A DNA stretch of 64,000 nucleotides from Chryseobacterium daeguense DSM 19388. Its GTDB lineage: Bacteria > Bacteroidota > Bacteroidia > Flavobacteriales > Weeksellaceae. The translations under genes and the position numbers were made by a program. Where the stretch lies: contig NZ_AUMT01000013.1 of the NCBI RefSeq assembly GCF_000430825.1, positions 1 to 64,000 on the forward strand, written 5' to 3'. The notes under the pieces were generated by a model. The model did no database searches and was not told where the DNA came from. It saw only the letters and a list, made by a program, of their open reading frames with translations. Positions 50,588-59,284 of the stretch are shown here, piece after piece. The number at the start of each line of letters is the position of its first letter. Position 1 is the first letter of the stretch.

Positions 50588-50606
50588 ATAATTATTTAAG
50601 CTCTTT

Positions 50607-50894
50607 TTAGAATCCTGTATTAACACCGGATGTTCCAGCTCCACAGTTTTCATCAACAGTAACATTTACAGCCCATGCTAAGTCAGCGTTAAATGCTGCT
50701 GTTCCTTCTGTTGTTGTTGTGTAGTACCAAGCTGTTATTGTTTGTCCTGTACAAGGTAACGTAAATGTAACAGTGTATACACCTCTAAATTTTGCTTCTT
50801 TTGTTTCTTTTTTAACAATCGAAGATTCAACATTTGGCTTAGCAAATGATAATGCTGACATTGCTAATGCACCGATAACAAAAATTTTTTTCAT
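50607..50894 (-). CDS. Small exported protein
   Basis: The 95-residue protein has a signal peptide ending near SALSFAKP, then a beta-rich, Thr-rich mature part with two Cys (LPCTGQ, DENCGAGT) that may form a disulfide, and a Gly-rich end. It follows the GLPGLI gene by 27 bases on the same strand. Short proteins of this type occur in small families in Chryseobacterium-like genomes. Function unknown. Confidence 0.6.
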   Translation of the reverse strand: MKKIFVIGALAMSALSFAKPNVESSIVKKETKEAKFRGVYTVTFTLPCTGQTITAWYYTTTTEGTAAFNADLAWAVNVTVDENCGAGTSGVNTGF

Positions 50895-50921
50895 AAATTT
50901 TTAATTTAATAAGTTAATATA

Positions 50922-51686
50922 TTAATCTAAAAAAACATTTAGTTTTTTCACTTCTTCTAAACCACGTTTTTCAATGTCTTTATTTACAATATTGTTAAAA
51001 GGATATTGTAACCATTTTTCTCTAAGTCTAAAAAAATCTTTTTTTGCTTGTAAATCGATTGTGGAAACTCTTTCCATTTTTTCAATTGGTTTATCTGATT
51101 TTTTTATACTCGCTAAAGAAAATTCAATTGTTTTATTCTTATTATAAACTTCCAAAATCAAACCGGGCAAACCCTTAAATCTAAATGGACCGTCAGAGAA
51201 AGGAATTTCTGAAGTATACCATGCATAGAAAGTATCATTTTCAGTATTAACTTTTGCTAGTTGACATTTCATACCTTGAATATCCTTTATTTCATTTAAT
51301 AGTTCCCATTTTAATTCTGGCTCCTTAAAAGAATAAAAATACATTCCCAACGGAACTGTAGCAATAACATTATTATCCTCTTTCCAAACATTATGTCTTA
51401 CTTTTGGAATTGAAGGTCTCAGTGAATTAACGTCAATATTTTTAGGATCAATTTTCTGTGCATAATCTTTTAAGTATTCATAATAACTTGCCATAGCTGG
51501 ACTGAAGTACACAGACTTATTTTTATTACAGCGCAGAATCATATTTGACTCTGTAAAATTTGATCTATTTAAAGAATCTGGAATGATTTTAAAGTAATAT
51601 ACAACTTCTAAATCTGCATCATTTTTTTGAGCTTTACTAATAATAAAGCTAAATATACTTAATAATAGCAAAAACTTAAATTTCAT
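50922..51686 (-). CDS. GLPGLI family exported protein
   Basis: The 254-residue protein has a signal peptide (FLLLLSIFSFIISKAQ) and the defining motif FKGLPGLILEVYNK, with WYTSEIPFSDGPFRF before it. GLPGLI proteins are Bacteroidetes-specific, often found next to TonB-dependent or small exported proteins, and have no proven role. Here one travels in a prophage, upstream of a small exported gene, suggesting lysogenic conversion of the envelope. Confidence 0.88.
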   Translation of the reverse strand: MKFKFLLLLSIFSFIISKAQKNDADLEVVYYFKIIPDSLNRSNFTESNMILRCNKNKSVYFSPAMASYYEYLKDYAQKIDPKNIDVNSLRPSIPKVRHNVWKEDNNVIATVPLGMYFYSFKEPELKWELLNEIKDIQGMKCQLAKVNTENDTFYAWYTSEIPFSDGPFRFKGLPGLILEVYNKNKTIEFSLASIKKSDKPIEKMERVSTIDLQAKKDFFRLREKWLQYPFNNIVNKDIEKRGLEEVKKLNVFLD

Positions 51687-51737
51687 TAATTTCCAATTTT
51701 AATGACACAATATTACAATAATATTTTTATTCACTCG

Positions 51738-52020
51738 TACGGGAAACCGTAATTTTTTAAATTATTTTATTATGTAAAATACAAGCAAGATGAAACATAG
51801 TTTTTGCATCATAATAGTGACGAATTTGGTTCAATCTTTTCTCAATAGAACTCAAACTATTCGGCTTAATATTTTCTTTTTTTAGTTTTTCTGCAATCTC
51901 ATGCTGATTTAATCCTTCCTTCAGGTATCCAATTATAATATAATTAACAATCAATTTTTCTATAAATTCCATAGAGTAAATTTACTGTCAGCAAAAATTA
52001 TAACCTTACGGAAACCCATA
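51738..52020. promoter_or_regulatory. TACGG-N4-CCGTA operator candidates around the LuxR-like gene
   Basis: TACGGGAAACCGTA (51738-51751) lies just past the end of the 51757-51972 gene, toward the GLPGLI gene. A partial copy, TTACGGAAACCCATA, lies 33 bases upstream of its start (52006-52020). The core is the same as at 17670-17685 in prophage 1. Confidence 0.5.
51757..51972 (-). CDS. LuxR-type HTH small regulator
   Basis: The 71-residue protein is nearly all a LuxR/response-regulator HTH (LNQHEIAEKLKKENIKPNSLSSIEKRLNQIRHYYDAKTMFHLACI) without a receiver domain. TAAATTTAC before its start resembles the NinG-region promoter. Palindromes flank it, so it may bind them and control the GLPGLI pair. 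Confidence 0.65.
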   Translation of the reverse strand: MEFIEKLIVNYIIIGYLKEGLNQHEIAEKLKKENIKPNSLSSIEKRLNQIRHYYDAKTMFHLACILHNKII

Positions 52021-52061
52021 CTCCAAAGGAATTTTATATGTATATTTTTGCAAAAAAGAGT

Positions 52062-52199
52062 ATGAATTTTATTAGAGATTTTATTAAGGACTGTATGTTA
52101 TTTCAATCCAAAGACAATGAAACAATAATCATTGGAATATTATCATGGATCAGTTTGTTTGGAATGGTCGCTCTGCTTTTACATTTTACATCAAAGTAA
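52062..52199 (+). CDS. Small membrane protein, 45 residues
   Basis: A TATTTTTG box at 52043-52050 and an AAAAAAGAG leader precede the ATG. The peptide has one helix (TIIIGILSWISLFGMVALLLHF). It is divergent from the LuxR-like gene and converges on the endolysin. Role unknown. Confidence 0.5.
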   Translation: MNFIRDFIKDCMLFQSKDNETIIIGILSWISLFGMVALLLHFTSK

Positions 52200-52202
52200 A
52201 AA

Positions 52203-52223
52203 CTCCCGGAACACGTCCGGGAG
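52203..52223. terminator. Terminator between the small membrane gene and the endolysin
   Basis: CTCCCGGA pairs with TCCGGGAG around ACACG. T runs are short, so strength is uncertain. Confidence 0.6.
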
Positions 52224-52243
52224 TAGATAAATAACATCTCATT

Positions 52244-52792
52244 TTATTTAGTTAGTATTCGCTCAAATGTTGCAGCATAAGTTGCAATAAGATCACTCTT
52301 ATCTGTTCCGTTAATACAACGTCTTGCTCCGATGTAATCTTTAGATTTATCATTGATATAATCCGAGATTTTCTTTCCAGTAAAAGCACCTGTTTTAAAT
52401 CCGTCAATTAAGATTTTAAAAGCATATTTGGGAAGCATAACCAGATCCGGATTTTTTACAAAGTCTTCTCCAATCTCCTGAGAGAATTTATTGTAGTTAT
52501 CTTTCCATGTGATTTGAACGTAACCACGCCCATAGTATGGAAAATAACGAAGATTTTTTTTTCGCCAGTCTTCAGATAACCAATATGCTTCTTTTATTGG
52601 TAGAAACGTTGCATTAGTTTCATGAAAGGTGGTTGCAAAAATGTAAGACCATTGTTGAACTGTAAACATTTTCCAAGCTGCATCTGCAAAATCTAAGAAT
52701 ATATTTAAAGCATTTACTTCAGGTTGATCTAATTTTCTATTTGGATCAAGATTCTGTCTGTATTCATCAAAGAATTTTTTTCTATTAATCAT
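52244..52792 (-). CDS. Endolysin, GH19-like, prophage 2
   Basis: The 182-residue enzyme has FATTFHETNATFLP (catalytic Glu) and FPYYGRGYVQITWKDNY, and is clearly homologous along its length to the prophage 1 endolysin, including the shared GKKISDYINDK and ARRCINGTD blocks. It degrades peptidoglycan after holin opening. Its start overlaps the spanin-like gene by 8 bases. Confidence 0.85.
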   Translation of the reverse strand: MINRKKFFDEYRQNLDPNRKLDQPEVNALNIFLDFADAAWKMFTVQQWSYIFATTFHETNATFLPIKEAYWLSEDWRKKNLRYFPYYGRGYVQITWKDNYNKFSQEIGEDFVKNPDLVMLPKYAFKILIDGFKTGAFTGKKISDYINDKSKDYIGARRCINGTDKSDLIATYAATFERILTK

Positions 52793-53324
52793 CGGTTTTA
52801 GGTTTTAAAAATTTTAATAAATTTATTGGCAGGTATCTTTTTAAAATTTCCCAGGCAATAATTATAAAAGGAATGAGGATCGCCCAGAAATACCAAGGAT
52901 AGTCAACTGTAATAATTTTAGTTTTGGTTTTTATCCTGTAAATGATCTGTGTTTTTGTAATGTTTAACCAGTACCGGAACCGTTTTTCAATTGTGTATGT
53001 TTTAGTAATGGTTTTTGTTTTTGTTTCCGTTTTATGATTTGAAAAATTAATTGCTCCGGTTGTGCTGCCGGTGATTAACTTACCGCCATAATTGAATGAA
53101 AACTCAGCAAATTTTCCAGGCTCCGGAACAATAGAAAAATTTACATTTTCATTTTTTGAAATTACTTCAGAATTTACTTCTGATCCTGACCTTGATTCTG
53201 TTAAATCTTTACCTTTTTGCTTTGACTGAGTAGTAATTTTCTGAAGCTCATCAATTTTGTTTTTTTCAACCGAAGCGCATGAGAAAGTCAGAAAACTAAT
53301 TGTCAGAAGTATTATTTTCTTCAT
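52785..53324 (-). CDS. Candidate unimolecular spanin, prophage 2
   Basis: The 179-residue protein has a lipoprotein signal with Cys16 (FLTFSCASVEK), a polar and beta-rich middle and a C-terminal transmembrane helix (YFWAILIPFIIIAWEIL) with a basic end. This is the same plan as the prophage 1 protein, though the middle is little conserved. It lies between holin and endolysin, exactly where a spanin is expected, and overlaps the holin gene by 29 bases. Confidence 0.7.
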   Translation of the reverse strand: MKKIILLTISFLTFSCASVEKNKIDELQKITTQSKQKGKDLTESRSGSEVNSEVISKNENVNFSIVPEPGKFAEFSFNYGGKLITGSTTGAINFSNHKTETKTKTITKTYTIEKRFRYWLNITKTQIIYRIKTKTKIITVDYPWYFWAILIPFIIIAWEILKRYLPINLLKFLKPKTDD

Positions 53325-53859
53325 CTTTTTCTAAATTTTCAATTTTTTTAATTTTTACTTTTAAAATCTTAGTGAGCGATATCGCCACTGGGATTTCCAT
53401 TTTAGCCAGATTTTCAGCAATACTCAGTAAAATGTATATACCAATCAAAAGCACGAAAGAATAGTGTATCGTGGCTGTCAGGTATATGAATGGATCTTTA
53501 AGGAATTCTGGTTTTATAGCTGAGTTTTCAATACCCATTTTGAAAATATTTGTAATGAAGATCACAGCAAATAATACGAACGCTTTAAAAACACCTCTCA
53601 TAAATTTTTTTGTTTCAAATTCATGGTTGAGGTAATACAGGTTAGCGACAACTCCGAAAACTAAATCTGCAATAGTACCGACGATCATAAAAACCCAAAG
53701 CAGAAACGATACCCCAGAGTAAGTTTCTAAAAAACCTACTCCAGCTCCAAATGATAATGATATTCCCAATATTGATGGAAACAAAACATGATAAGTGCCT
53801 AAAAAATCATTAACACTATTAAATCCTGCTAATTCAAGTATATAGTTTATTAGTTTCAT
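53296..53859 (-). CDS. Phage holin (toxin secretion/lysis holin family)
   Basis: The 187-residue protein has four hydrophobic helices (including ILGISLSFGAGVGFLETYSG, FLLWVFMIVGTIADLVFGVVA, AFVLFAVIFITNIFKMG and YSFVLLIGIYILLSIAENL) and a charged C-terminal tail, as in phi29/TcdE-like holins. It permeabilises the inner membrane to release the endolysin. It is the first gene of the lysis set after the fibre gene. Confidence 0.8.
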   Translation of the reverse strand: MKLINYILELAGFNSVNDFLGTYHVLFPSILGISLSFGAGVGFLETYSGVSFLLWVFMIVGTIADLVFGVVANLYYLNHEFETKKFMRGVFKAFVLFAVIFITNIFKMGIENSAIKPEFLKDPFIYLTATIHYSFVLLIGIYILLSIAENLAKMEIPVAISLTKILKVKIKKIENLEKDEENNTSDN

Positions 53860-53869
53860 TTCTTGAGTT

Positions 53870-56254
53870 TTAATTATATACTCTGATTTCTAATGAACCA
53901 AACTGACCGATGAGGTCAATAGCCGAACCATCATTTGCATTGGTTAGTTTAAAGAAAATTCTATCATTGTCAAGTCTTGCAGAAATAATATGTTTATCAG
54001 AACCAACTCCACCATTTGATTGACTTAGAGAGCAAACCGTCCAAACCTTATTGATAGGAAAAGCACCGTTAAGGGTTCCGAAAAACTCACCTACATTATT
54101 TCTGCTCCAAACGATATTACCAATAGTATTTTCAAGGACAATTGGATTTGGAAGCGCGGGAGAACCGCTGGCAGCCAGTAAACAGGTATATACTTTATAT
54201 GGTCTTGATGCCGTAATCATTTCCTGTGCCTTTTTCTTTTGGATGTAGTCATTATCTTGAGCATTATCTCCAAAATAAGTTCCTGAGCTTAATCCTCTTG
54301 GATTGACCGCTTGATGCTCAATTAAAATAGGTTCATCAGTAGAACTGCTTATAAGAATTCCTTTTACTTTATCATTGCCATCAATATTTCTTAATGAGAG
54401 TCCAGTTTGATTGACACTTAATCTGGAAGTATAGGAATATGCTAAGATTCCATCTGTTGAAACATCAAATGTTGAAGCAACAGAATCGTCTAAAGCAGAA
54501 GATTTTAATTGTACCGATGAAGGGAAAAATACTAATGAGTTTTGTAATCCATCAACATTATTTACTTTATAAAGATAACTTTCATATTCGGGACCATCAC
54601 CGTTTTCAAATTGGATATTTCCAGAAACAGGATTATTAATTTCGGTTCCAGTAATCGGAATATATCCAGAAACATCAACTATTCCGGAGAGCTTATCCCA
54701 GCCTGGAATACCGGTATTATTCAAATTATCAACCCAAACATAGTTTTCTCCTGTGTCAAGTAAATTCCATACATCCCCAACGGTTTGACCAGAAGTAGGT
54801 AAAGCTCCAAAATTAGCAACCGAACCCATTACACGATATGTTCTACTCAATAAAGAGTTAATTTGAGATTGGTTATAGTAATTTGCAAAAATCCAACCTC
54901 TTTGAACATAATCATTGTTACTTGAAGGTGTGTATAATTGAGCAGCCGTAATTCCGGTTGATGGATTTATTGTAATATCATTTGCGTTTGTACCTGGATT
55001 TCCTACCTGTAAATAAGATGCATTCATTCTCACCCATCGATCAAGAAAATCTCCAGTTATTAACGCTCTGCTTAACTGCCCTTGCTGTGGACTCCCATAT
55101 ACGCCTTCTGAAGTATTTGTTACCCCAGAAAGAGTGTTGTTTGAATGAATAATTAATTTATTACTTATTGCTCCATCATTGTATCCTGCACCAACGCCAA
55201 TCATCATATTATTACGCCCCGTAACACCTTGCCCTGCAGCCCAACCTATTGCGGTATTGAAATCTCCAAGATTTGAAGTATTCATTGCCTTGTAGCCTAT
55301 CAATGTATTACCAATTCCTGTTGTATTGGTAAATCCAGAATAAGCTCCGACAAAGGTATTTTTATATGATGTTGTTCCGCTGGAACCGCTCTCATTTCCA
55401 ACATAAGTGTTTGCTGCTCCGGTAGTCGACTTACTTCCTGCGTTGATCCCAAAAAATACACAATAATTACCAGTTGTTAATTCAGAACCAGAGTATGCAC
55501 CGAAAGCCACATTCGCTGTACCGGTTGTAACTTTTGCTAAAGAATTAAATCCCCATCCATGATTATATGTACCGGTATGCGAAGCGTTTAAGTTTCCAAA
55601 ATAACATGAATAAGTTGTTGGATTAAAATATAGTTCTCCAGCTCTTCCTTGACTCGGTTGAAATATAATTGGCTTTGTTGTTCCATTTCCCCGATCAATG
55701 ACCGATTGTAAAGTGTCGGTTTCGGCAAAAGTTGGTTTATTAATCAAATCATTATAATTGCCAGAGATACCAACCTTATGTATTTTTACTTTTTCAACGG
55801 CTTCCTGTACCAATGAAACACTTCCATCAGGATTTGTAGTTGGAATAATGCTGAACTCAGATAAATTTATCTGGAAAGAGGATCCGTCGTTTTGTGTGAT
55901 AGTAATAATATTTTGTGCAGCATCATACTCAGCATTTTCAATACTGATATCATTTGTTGCTAATCCGCTCAGATCAACATTCTGGGTTTGCTGTACTCCA
56001 TTTTCTCCAGTATAATAAACTGAAAGAATATTTCCATTCAGCTGAGGTTGTTGAATGGAAGTTAAGGTTTCAATCTTTGCTTTCCAATTCTGAGCAAGTT
56101 GAGGAGTAATATTTTCGGCATCAGCATCAGCCTTTGTATCAACCTCTTCTCCCATAAGCTGAAAAGAATCGCGAACATCTTTCGCTTTTATTTTTTTTTG
56201 GTTGTTATCAGGAATCTTAATTCCGATTAACGCTAAAATTTCTGCAATTGTCAT
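53870..56254 (-). CDS. Large tail fibre / structural protein with head-like repeats
   Basis: The 794-residue protein has an N-terminal part (ILALIGIKIPDNNQKKIKAKDVRDSFQ), a repeat-rich section around residues 240-370 with units like GTANVAFGAYSGSELTTG and TGAANTYVGNESGSSG that recall the YadA/trimeric-adhesin head, and a beta-rich C-terminus. It is probably a trimeric receptor-binding fibre. Placement before the holin fits a late adhesion gene. Confidence 0.65.
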   Translation of the reverse strand: MTIAEILALIGIKIPDNNQKKIKAKDVRDSFQLMGEEVDTKADADAENITPQLAQNWKAKIETLTSIQQPQLNGNILSVYYTGENGVQQTQNVDLSGLATNDISIENAEYDAAQNIITITQNDGSSFQINLSEFSIIPTTNPDGSVSLVQEAVEKVKIHKVGISGNYNDLINKPTFAETDTLQSVIDRGNGTTKPIIFQPSQGRAGELYFNPTTYSCYFGNLNASHTGTYNHGWGFNSLAKVTTGTANVAFGAYSGSELTTGNYCVFFGINAGSKSTTGAANTYVGNESGSSGTTSYKNTFVGAYSGFTNTTGIGNTLIGYKAMNTSNLGDFNTAIGWAAGQGVTGRNNMMIGVGAGYNDGAISNKLIIHSNNTLSGVTNTSEGVYGSPQQGQLSRALITGDFLDRWVRMNASYLQVGNPGTNANDITINPSTGITAAQLYTPSSNNDYVQRGWIFANYYNQSQINSLLSRTYRVMGSVANFGALPTSGQTVGDVWNLLDTGENYVWVDNLNNTGIPGWDKLSGIVDVSGYIPITGTEINNPVSGNIQFENGDGPEYESYLYKVNNVDGLQNSLVFFPSSVQLKSSALDDSVASTFDVSTDGILAYSYTSRLSVNQTGLSLRNIDGNDKVKGILISSSTDEPILIEHQAVNPRGLSSGTYFGDNAQDNDYIQKKKAQEMITASRPYKVYTCLLAASGSPALPNPIVLENTIGNIVWSRNNVGEFFGTLNGAFPINKVWTVCSLSQSNGGVGSDKHIISARLDNDRIFFKLTNANDGSAIDLIGQFGSLEIRVYN

Positions 56255-56259
56255 AATAA

Positions 56260-56361
56260 TTAAATATCAAAGTCGTCTGAAAAATCATCTGAAAATCCGC
56301 CACGTAAAACGTTTTCAATGACGCATCTACATACCAGTTTAAAAAAATCAAAAAAAGCCAT
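56260..56361 (-). CDS. Small acidic-ended hypothetical protein, 33 residues
   Basis: The ORF fills the gap between the fibre and the next gene: MAFFDFFKLVCRCVIENVLRG, then GFSDDFSDDFDI. Spacing of 2 and 5 bases supports translation, but it is very short. Confidence 0.4.
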   Translation of the reverse strand: MAFFDFFKLVCRCVIENVLRGGFSDDFSDDFDI

Positions 56362-56363
56362 AA

Positions 56364-57044
56364 TTAATCGTCGTAAACGTTCAAACCCCATCCAACATTT
56401 ACAGTTGAGGTTTTTACTTCTGTATTTCCACATTCGAAGCATTCTCTTTTGTATAATGGGAAATGACTTTTGTGTCTGCAAAGCCATTCATGCATTGAAA
56501 TTAAAAGGGGATTAATTCTTTCCAATACAGCATTATCCATTTTGAATTTTACATCTTTCGCACTTCCACTTGCTGTACTTGCGGTGCTTCCAATTGTATT
56601 CGGGTTTTTCAACTGTTGGCCTGATTCTGTCGTTTCAAGCCAGCTCGGTACAATGGTCATTGCTTCAACACATTCGGCAGTAATTTTCCACAGATACTGC
56701 TTCCAAAGTTTTTTATACCAATCATTGGTAACAAATTCGATTGCATTTACAATTTTACCTTCCTGAAGTAAATTATCTGTAAACTCGATCTGATCTTTAG
56801 CATAATCAGTTTTGACTTTTTGAAGAAGATCAGATTTATTTGATGCTGTTACCTCAATGTTTTTCTTTTCTATGAAATCCTCGTAGAATTCGTAACCTAA
56901 CTCAGATTTAATCCACCTTTCTTCAGCTACGATAATATTTTGGAGGATCATTCTTTCTCCTTCAGTTCCATCGGTAGGAGAGTGGAACTTGACTTCGTCC
57001 GGAGTTATCAGCGTATTTCTACCTGTGTTATTTAGCCGATACAT
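56364..57044 (-). CDS. Structural-region protein, connector candidate
   Basis: The 226-residue protein begins MYRLNNTGRNTLITPDEVKFHSPTD and ends with a Cys pair (RECFECGN). It overlaps the portal gene end by 17 bases. By position it may be a portal-associated or neck protein. I do not recognise the family. Confidence 0.55.
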   Translation of the reverse strand: MYRLNNTGRNTLITPDEVKFHSPTDGTEGERMILQNIIVAEERWIKSELGYEFYEDFIEKKNIEVTASNKSDLLQKVKTDYAKDQIEFTDNLLQEGKIVNAIEFVTNDWYKKLWKQYLWKITAECVEAMTIVPSWLETTESGQQLKNPNTIGSTASTASGSAKDVKFKMDNAVLERINPLLISMHEWLCRHKSHFPLYKRECFECGNTEVKTSTVNVGWGLNVYDD

Positions 57045-58431
57045 CTTTTTGCTTTTTTTGGTTTGTTGAAATAATTACTGAACCTTCATTATTTGGGAGA
57101 GGTTCTTTTCCAAAAATTTGACGTCCCTCATCCACGGTAAGAATTGCATTGGCATCAATATCTCCCGCGAAACTTTCCGGAACCACAGGAATAAATTCGA
57201 ATTCCTTTTCACTCCAGTTTGTACCCATCCATTCGTCATAAATTTCAAAGAAGGGAGTGATAAAATCTTCGATGATTACCTGACGGGTAGGCTCAATAAC
57301 AGTTTTGTTTTTTATATCGAAAATTGTTCTTACATAAGAGTTTCCACCATTTCCAATCCCCTTACTCATATTTTGCCCAAATAGAGCAGAATCCCAGTTG
57401 TTCGCATCGATGATCTTTTGTTCAACATTTTCACTGAGCTTCAGATAATCTCCATCTGTCTGCTTTTTCATATCGTGAACGGCTCCGGTTCCCTGCTTAT
57501 TAGAAATGAATGCATATCGCCCTCTTTTTCCGTCTCCGGTATGCTGTGCTGCAATTTTCTTAGCTACCTTATCTAATTCTGCATCTGTATGATTTCCTTC
57601 AAGAACTACCAAACCTCCGATTACAAGATTATTCTCAAAATTGTCAATATTATATCTTGCAGCTTTGTATTCCAGAATTTGCTGAGGTAATGAAGCAACA
57701 TTCTCAGGCATCCCATAATAGTCATAGCCTGGCATTTCATTTTTTACATGAATGAGACAATGTTGAGTGCCTTGTGTTGGATGTGTCCACCACTGAGTGT
57801 TTTCACCATCATAAATTGGAAGCTCAACAGCATCCTTCTCGACGTCAATAGACCAATCATCTTTAATATTTCTGAATTTTTTTGAGATATAAACACTTTG
57901 CGGAACATCATTTTCGTCAGCTTCAGATAATCTGCATTCAAGAAATTTTCGAGGGAAAGCCATTACCTTTTTTGTTTCTCCGACTTTTGATCTGATGATC
58001 TCAATGAAGTCATTTCCAACTCTGAAATATTTATTGAATAGACCATCAAGAACTTTTCCCATACTTTGGCGCTTATTGTTTATACGCTTTTGTAACTGTT
58101 TAAATTCTTTCAATTCAGATTCTGTAGCATCTTTAATGGTTAAGCCATTACCGGCACAAAAAAACACCTTGGAGTTAATACAAGCATTTGTAGTGGGACT
58201 GCCTAAACTTGCTTCAAATAGTACCTGAAAAAAGTTGTCTTTCGGATTTAGAAAGGGAATATATGGTTTTGATTTTTCAGGCAAAAGAAAAGCAGCTGAA
58301 CTGCCAGAAGGTTCGAAAGGAATAGGATTAACCACATCCAATTTTACTTCATTACTGGCTGTCAGTGTTGGAGTTTGCTTTTCGTTGTTTTTTTGGAGGT
58401 GTCTTGCTGTCGGCTTCTTTGGTGAGTTCAT
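57028..58431 (-). CDS. Phage portal protein (PBSX-type)
   Basis: The 467-residue protein shows typical portal features: FLPEKSKPYIPFLNPKDNFFQVLFEASLGSPTTNACI, KKVMAFPRKFLECRLSE, AKKIAAQHTGDGKRGRYAFISNKQ and NWDSALFGQNMSKGIGN. It forms the DNA channel of the head. Its first 80 bases overlap the upstream gene in another frame, so the true start may be later. In transcription order it follows the capsid gene, the reverse of usual. Confidence 0.82.
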   Translation of the reverse strand: MNSPKKPTARHLQKNNEKQTPTLTASNEVKLDVVNPIPFEPSGSSAAFLLPEKSKPYIPFLNPKDNFFQVLFEASLGSPTTNACINSKVFFCAGNGLTIKDATESELKEFKQLQKRINNKRQSMGKVLDGLFNKYFRVGNDFIEIIRSKVGETKKVMAFPRKFLECRLSEADENDVPQSVYISKKFRNIKDDWSIDVEKDAVELPIYDGENTQWWTHPTQGTQHCLIHVKNEMPGYDYYGMPENVASLPQQILEYKAARYNIDNFENNLVIGGLVVLEGNHTDAELDKVAKKIAAQHTGDGKRGRYAFISNKQGTGAVHDMKKQTDGDYLKLSENVEQKIIDANNWDSALFGQNMSKGIGNGGNSYVRTIFDIKNKTVIEPTRQVIIEDFITPFFEIYDEWMGTNWSEKEFEFIPVVPESFAGDIDANAILTVDEGRQIFGKEPLPNNEGSVIISTNQKKQKDVSAK

Positions 58432-58651
58432 ACCCTTCAGGTTTTGTATCTTCTAAAATTTGATCTTCTTTGATTTTTTCAAATTCCTTTTGTGATGGGA
58501 TTTCTTCGAAATAATTTAAGAGCCTTTTATTATTGCTTTTATTAGCTAAATCAAACAATACATGTAGGTCTTTTCTCTGTCCTAATGGAAGGGATGAGTT
58601 ATTAAACCCTACCACGGTATTTAAAAACTCATCCTTTATTTTAAGTTCCAT
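58352..58651 (-). CDS. Small charged structural-region protein
   Basis: This 99-residue, hydrophilic protein has a helical middle and a disordered basic tail. Its tail region is the part that overlaps the portal gene. Function unknown. Confidence 0.5.
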   Translation of the reverse strand: MELKIKDEFLNTVVGFNNSSLPLGQRKDLHVLFDLANKSNNKRLLNYFEEIPSQKEFEKIKEDQILEDTKPEGYELTKEADSKTPPKKQRKANSNTDSQ

Positions 58652-58662
58652 AATAATTTTGA

Positions 58663-59256
58663 TTATGGTTTATCAATAAATGCTTCTAAGGAATCTCTTC
58701 CGCCTGTGTACTCCAATGGTCCACGAGAGTAAACTCCTTTTAATGAAAGTGTACCTCCGTTTTTACCGTCGAATTTCTCTTCCAAATGGATTTCAGAACC
58801 GTCATTCTTCATTTTGAATTTCGGAATCACTTTGTCATTTACCCATTTTTCTGCGAGAACGTGAATACTTCCTGTATTATCGACAATCACCAAACCAATA
58901 TTTGAACATATAGAAGCTGCTGAAAGTCTTGCGAAGAAATTGGTTAAGCTATTGCCCATTTTTCCTAATTCTCCGGTAATTTCATAATCCCATTTTTCGG
59001 ATCTACCATTCAAAGTTTGCTTTGCAGTAAACTTTCCTGTCTCATCCTCCAAATCAATTGGGAAGAGTTTCGCTCCATCAGCTACAACGGCTCCGTCTCT
59101 CAATTCAATTGCTGTGTATGGAGGTAAAATTAATGCTGCAGTTGGAGCAGCTTGTGTGAAACCGTAATCTTCCGGATCAAACCAGAATAATTCAGAAATA
59201 CCTCCCGAAATAGGTCCACATGGGGTTTTATAAGATTGTCCTTGAAAACTTAACAT
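58663..59256 (-). CDS. Head or tail structural protein
   Basis: The 197-residue beta-rich protein starts MLSFQGQSYKTPCGPISGGISELFWFDPEDYGF. It directly follows the capsid gene. It could be a tail-tube-like or neck protein. No clear family. Confidence 0.5.
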   Translation of the reverse strand: MLSFQGQSYKTPCGPISGGISELFWFDPEDYGFTQAAPTAALILPPYTAIELRDGAVVADGAKLFPIDLEDETGKFTAKQTLNGRSEKWDYEITGELGKMGNSLTNFFARLSAASICSNIGLVIVDNTGSIHVLAEKWVNDKVIPKFKMKNDGSEIHLEEKFDGKNGGTLSLKGVYSRGPLEYTGGRDSLEAFIDKP

Positions 59257-59284
59257 GTTTATGATTTTTAAAGTTATAAATTGA

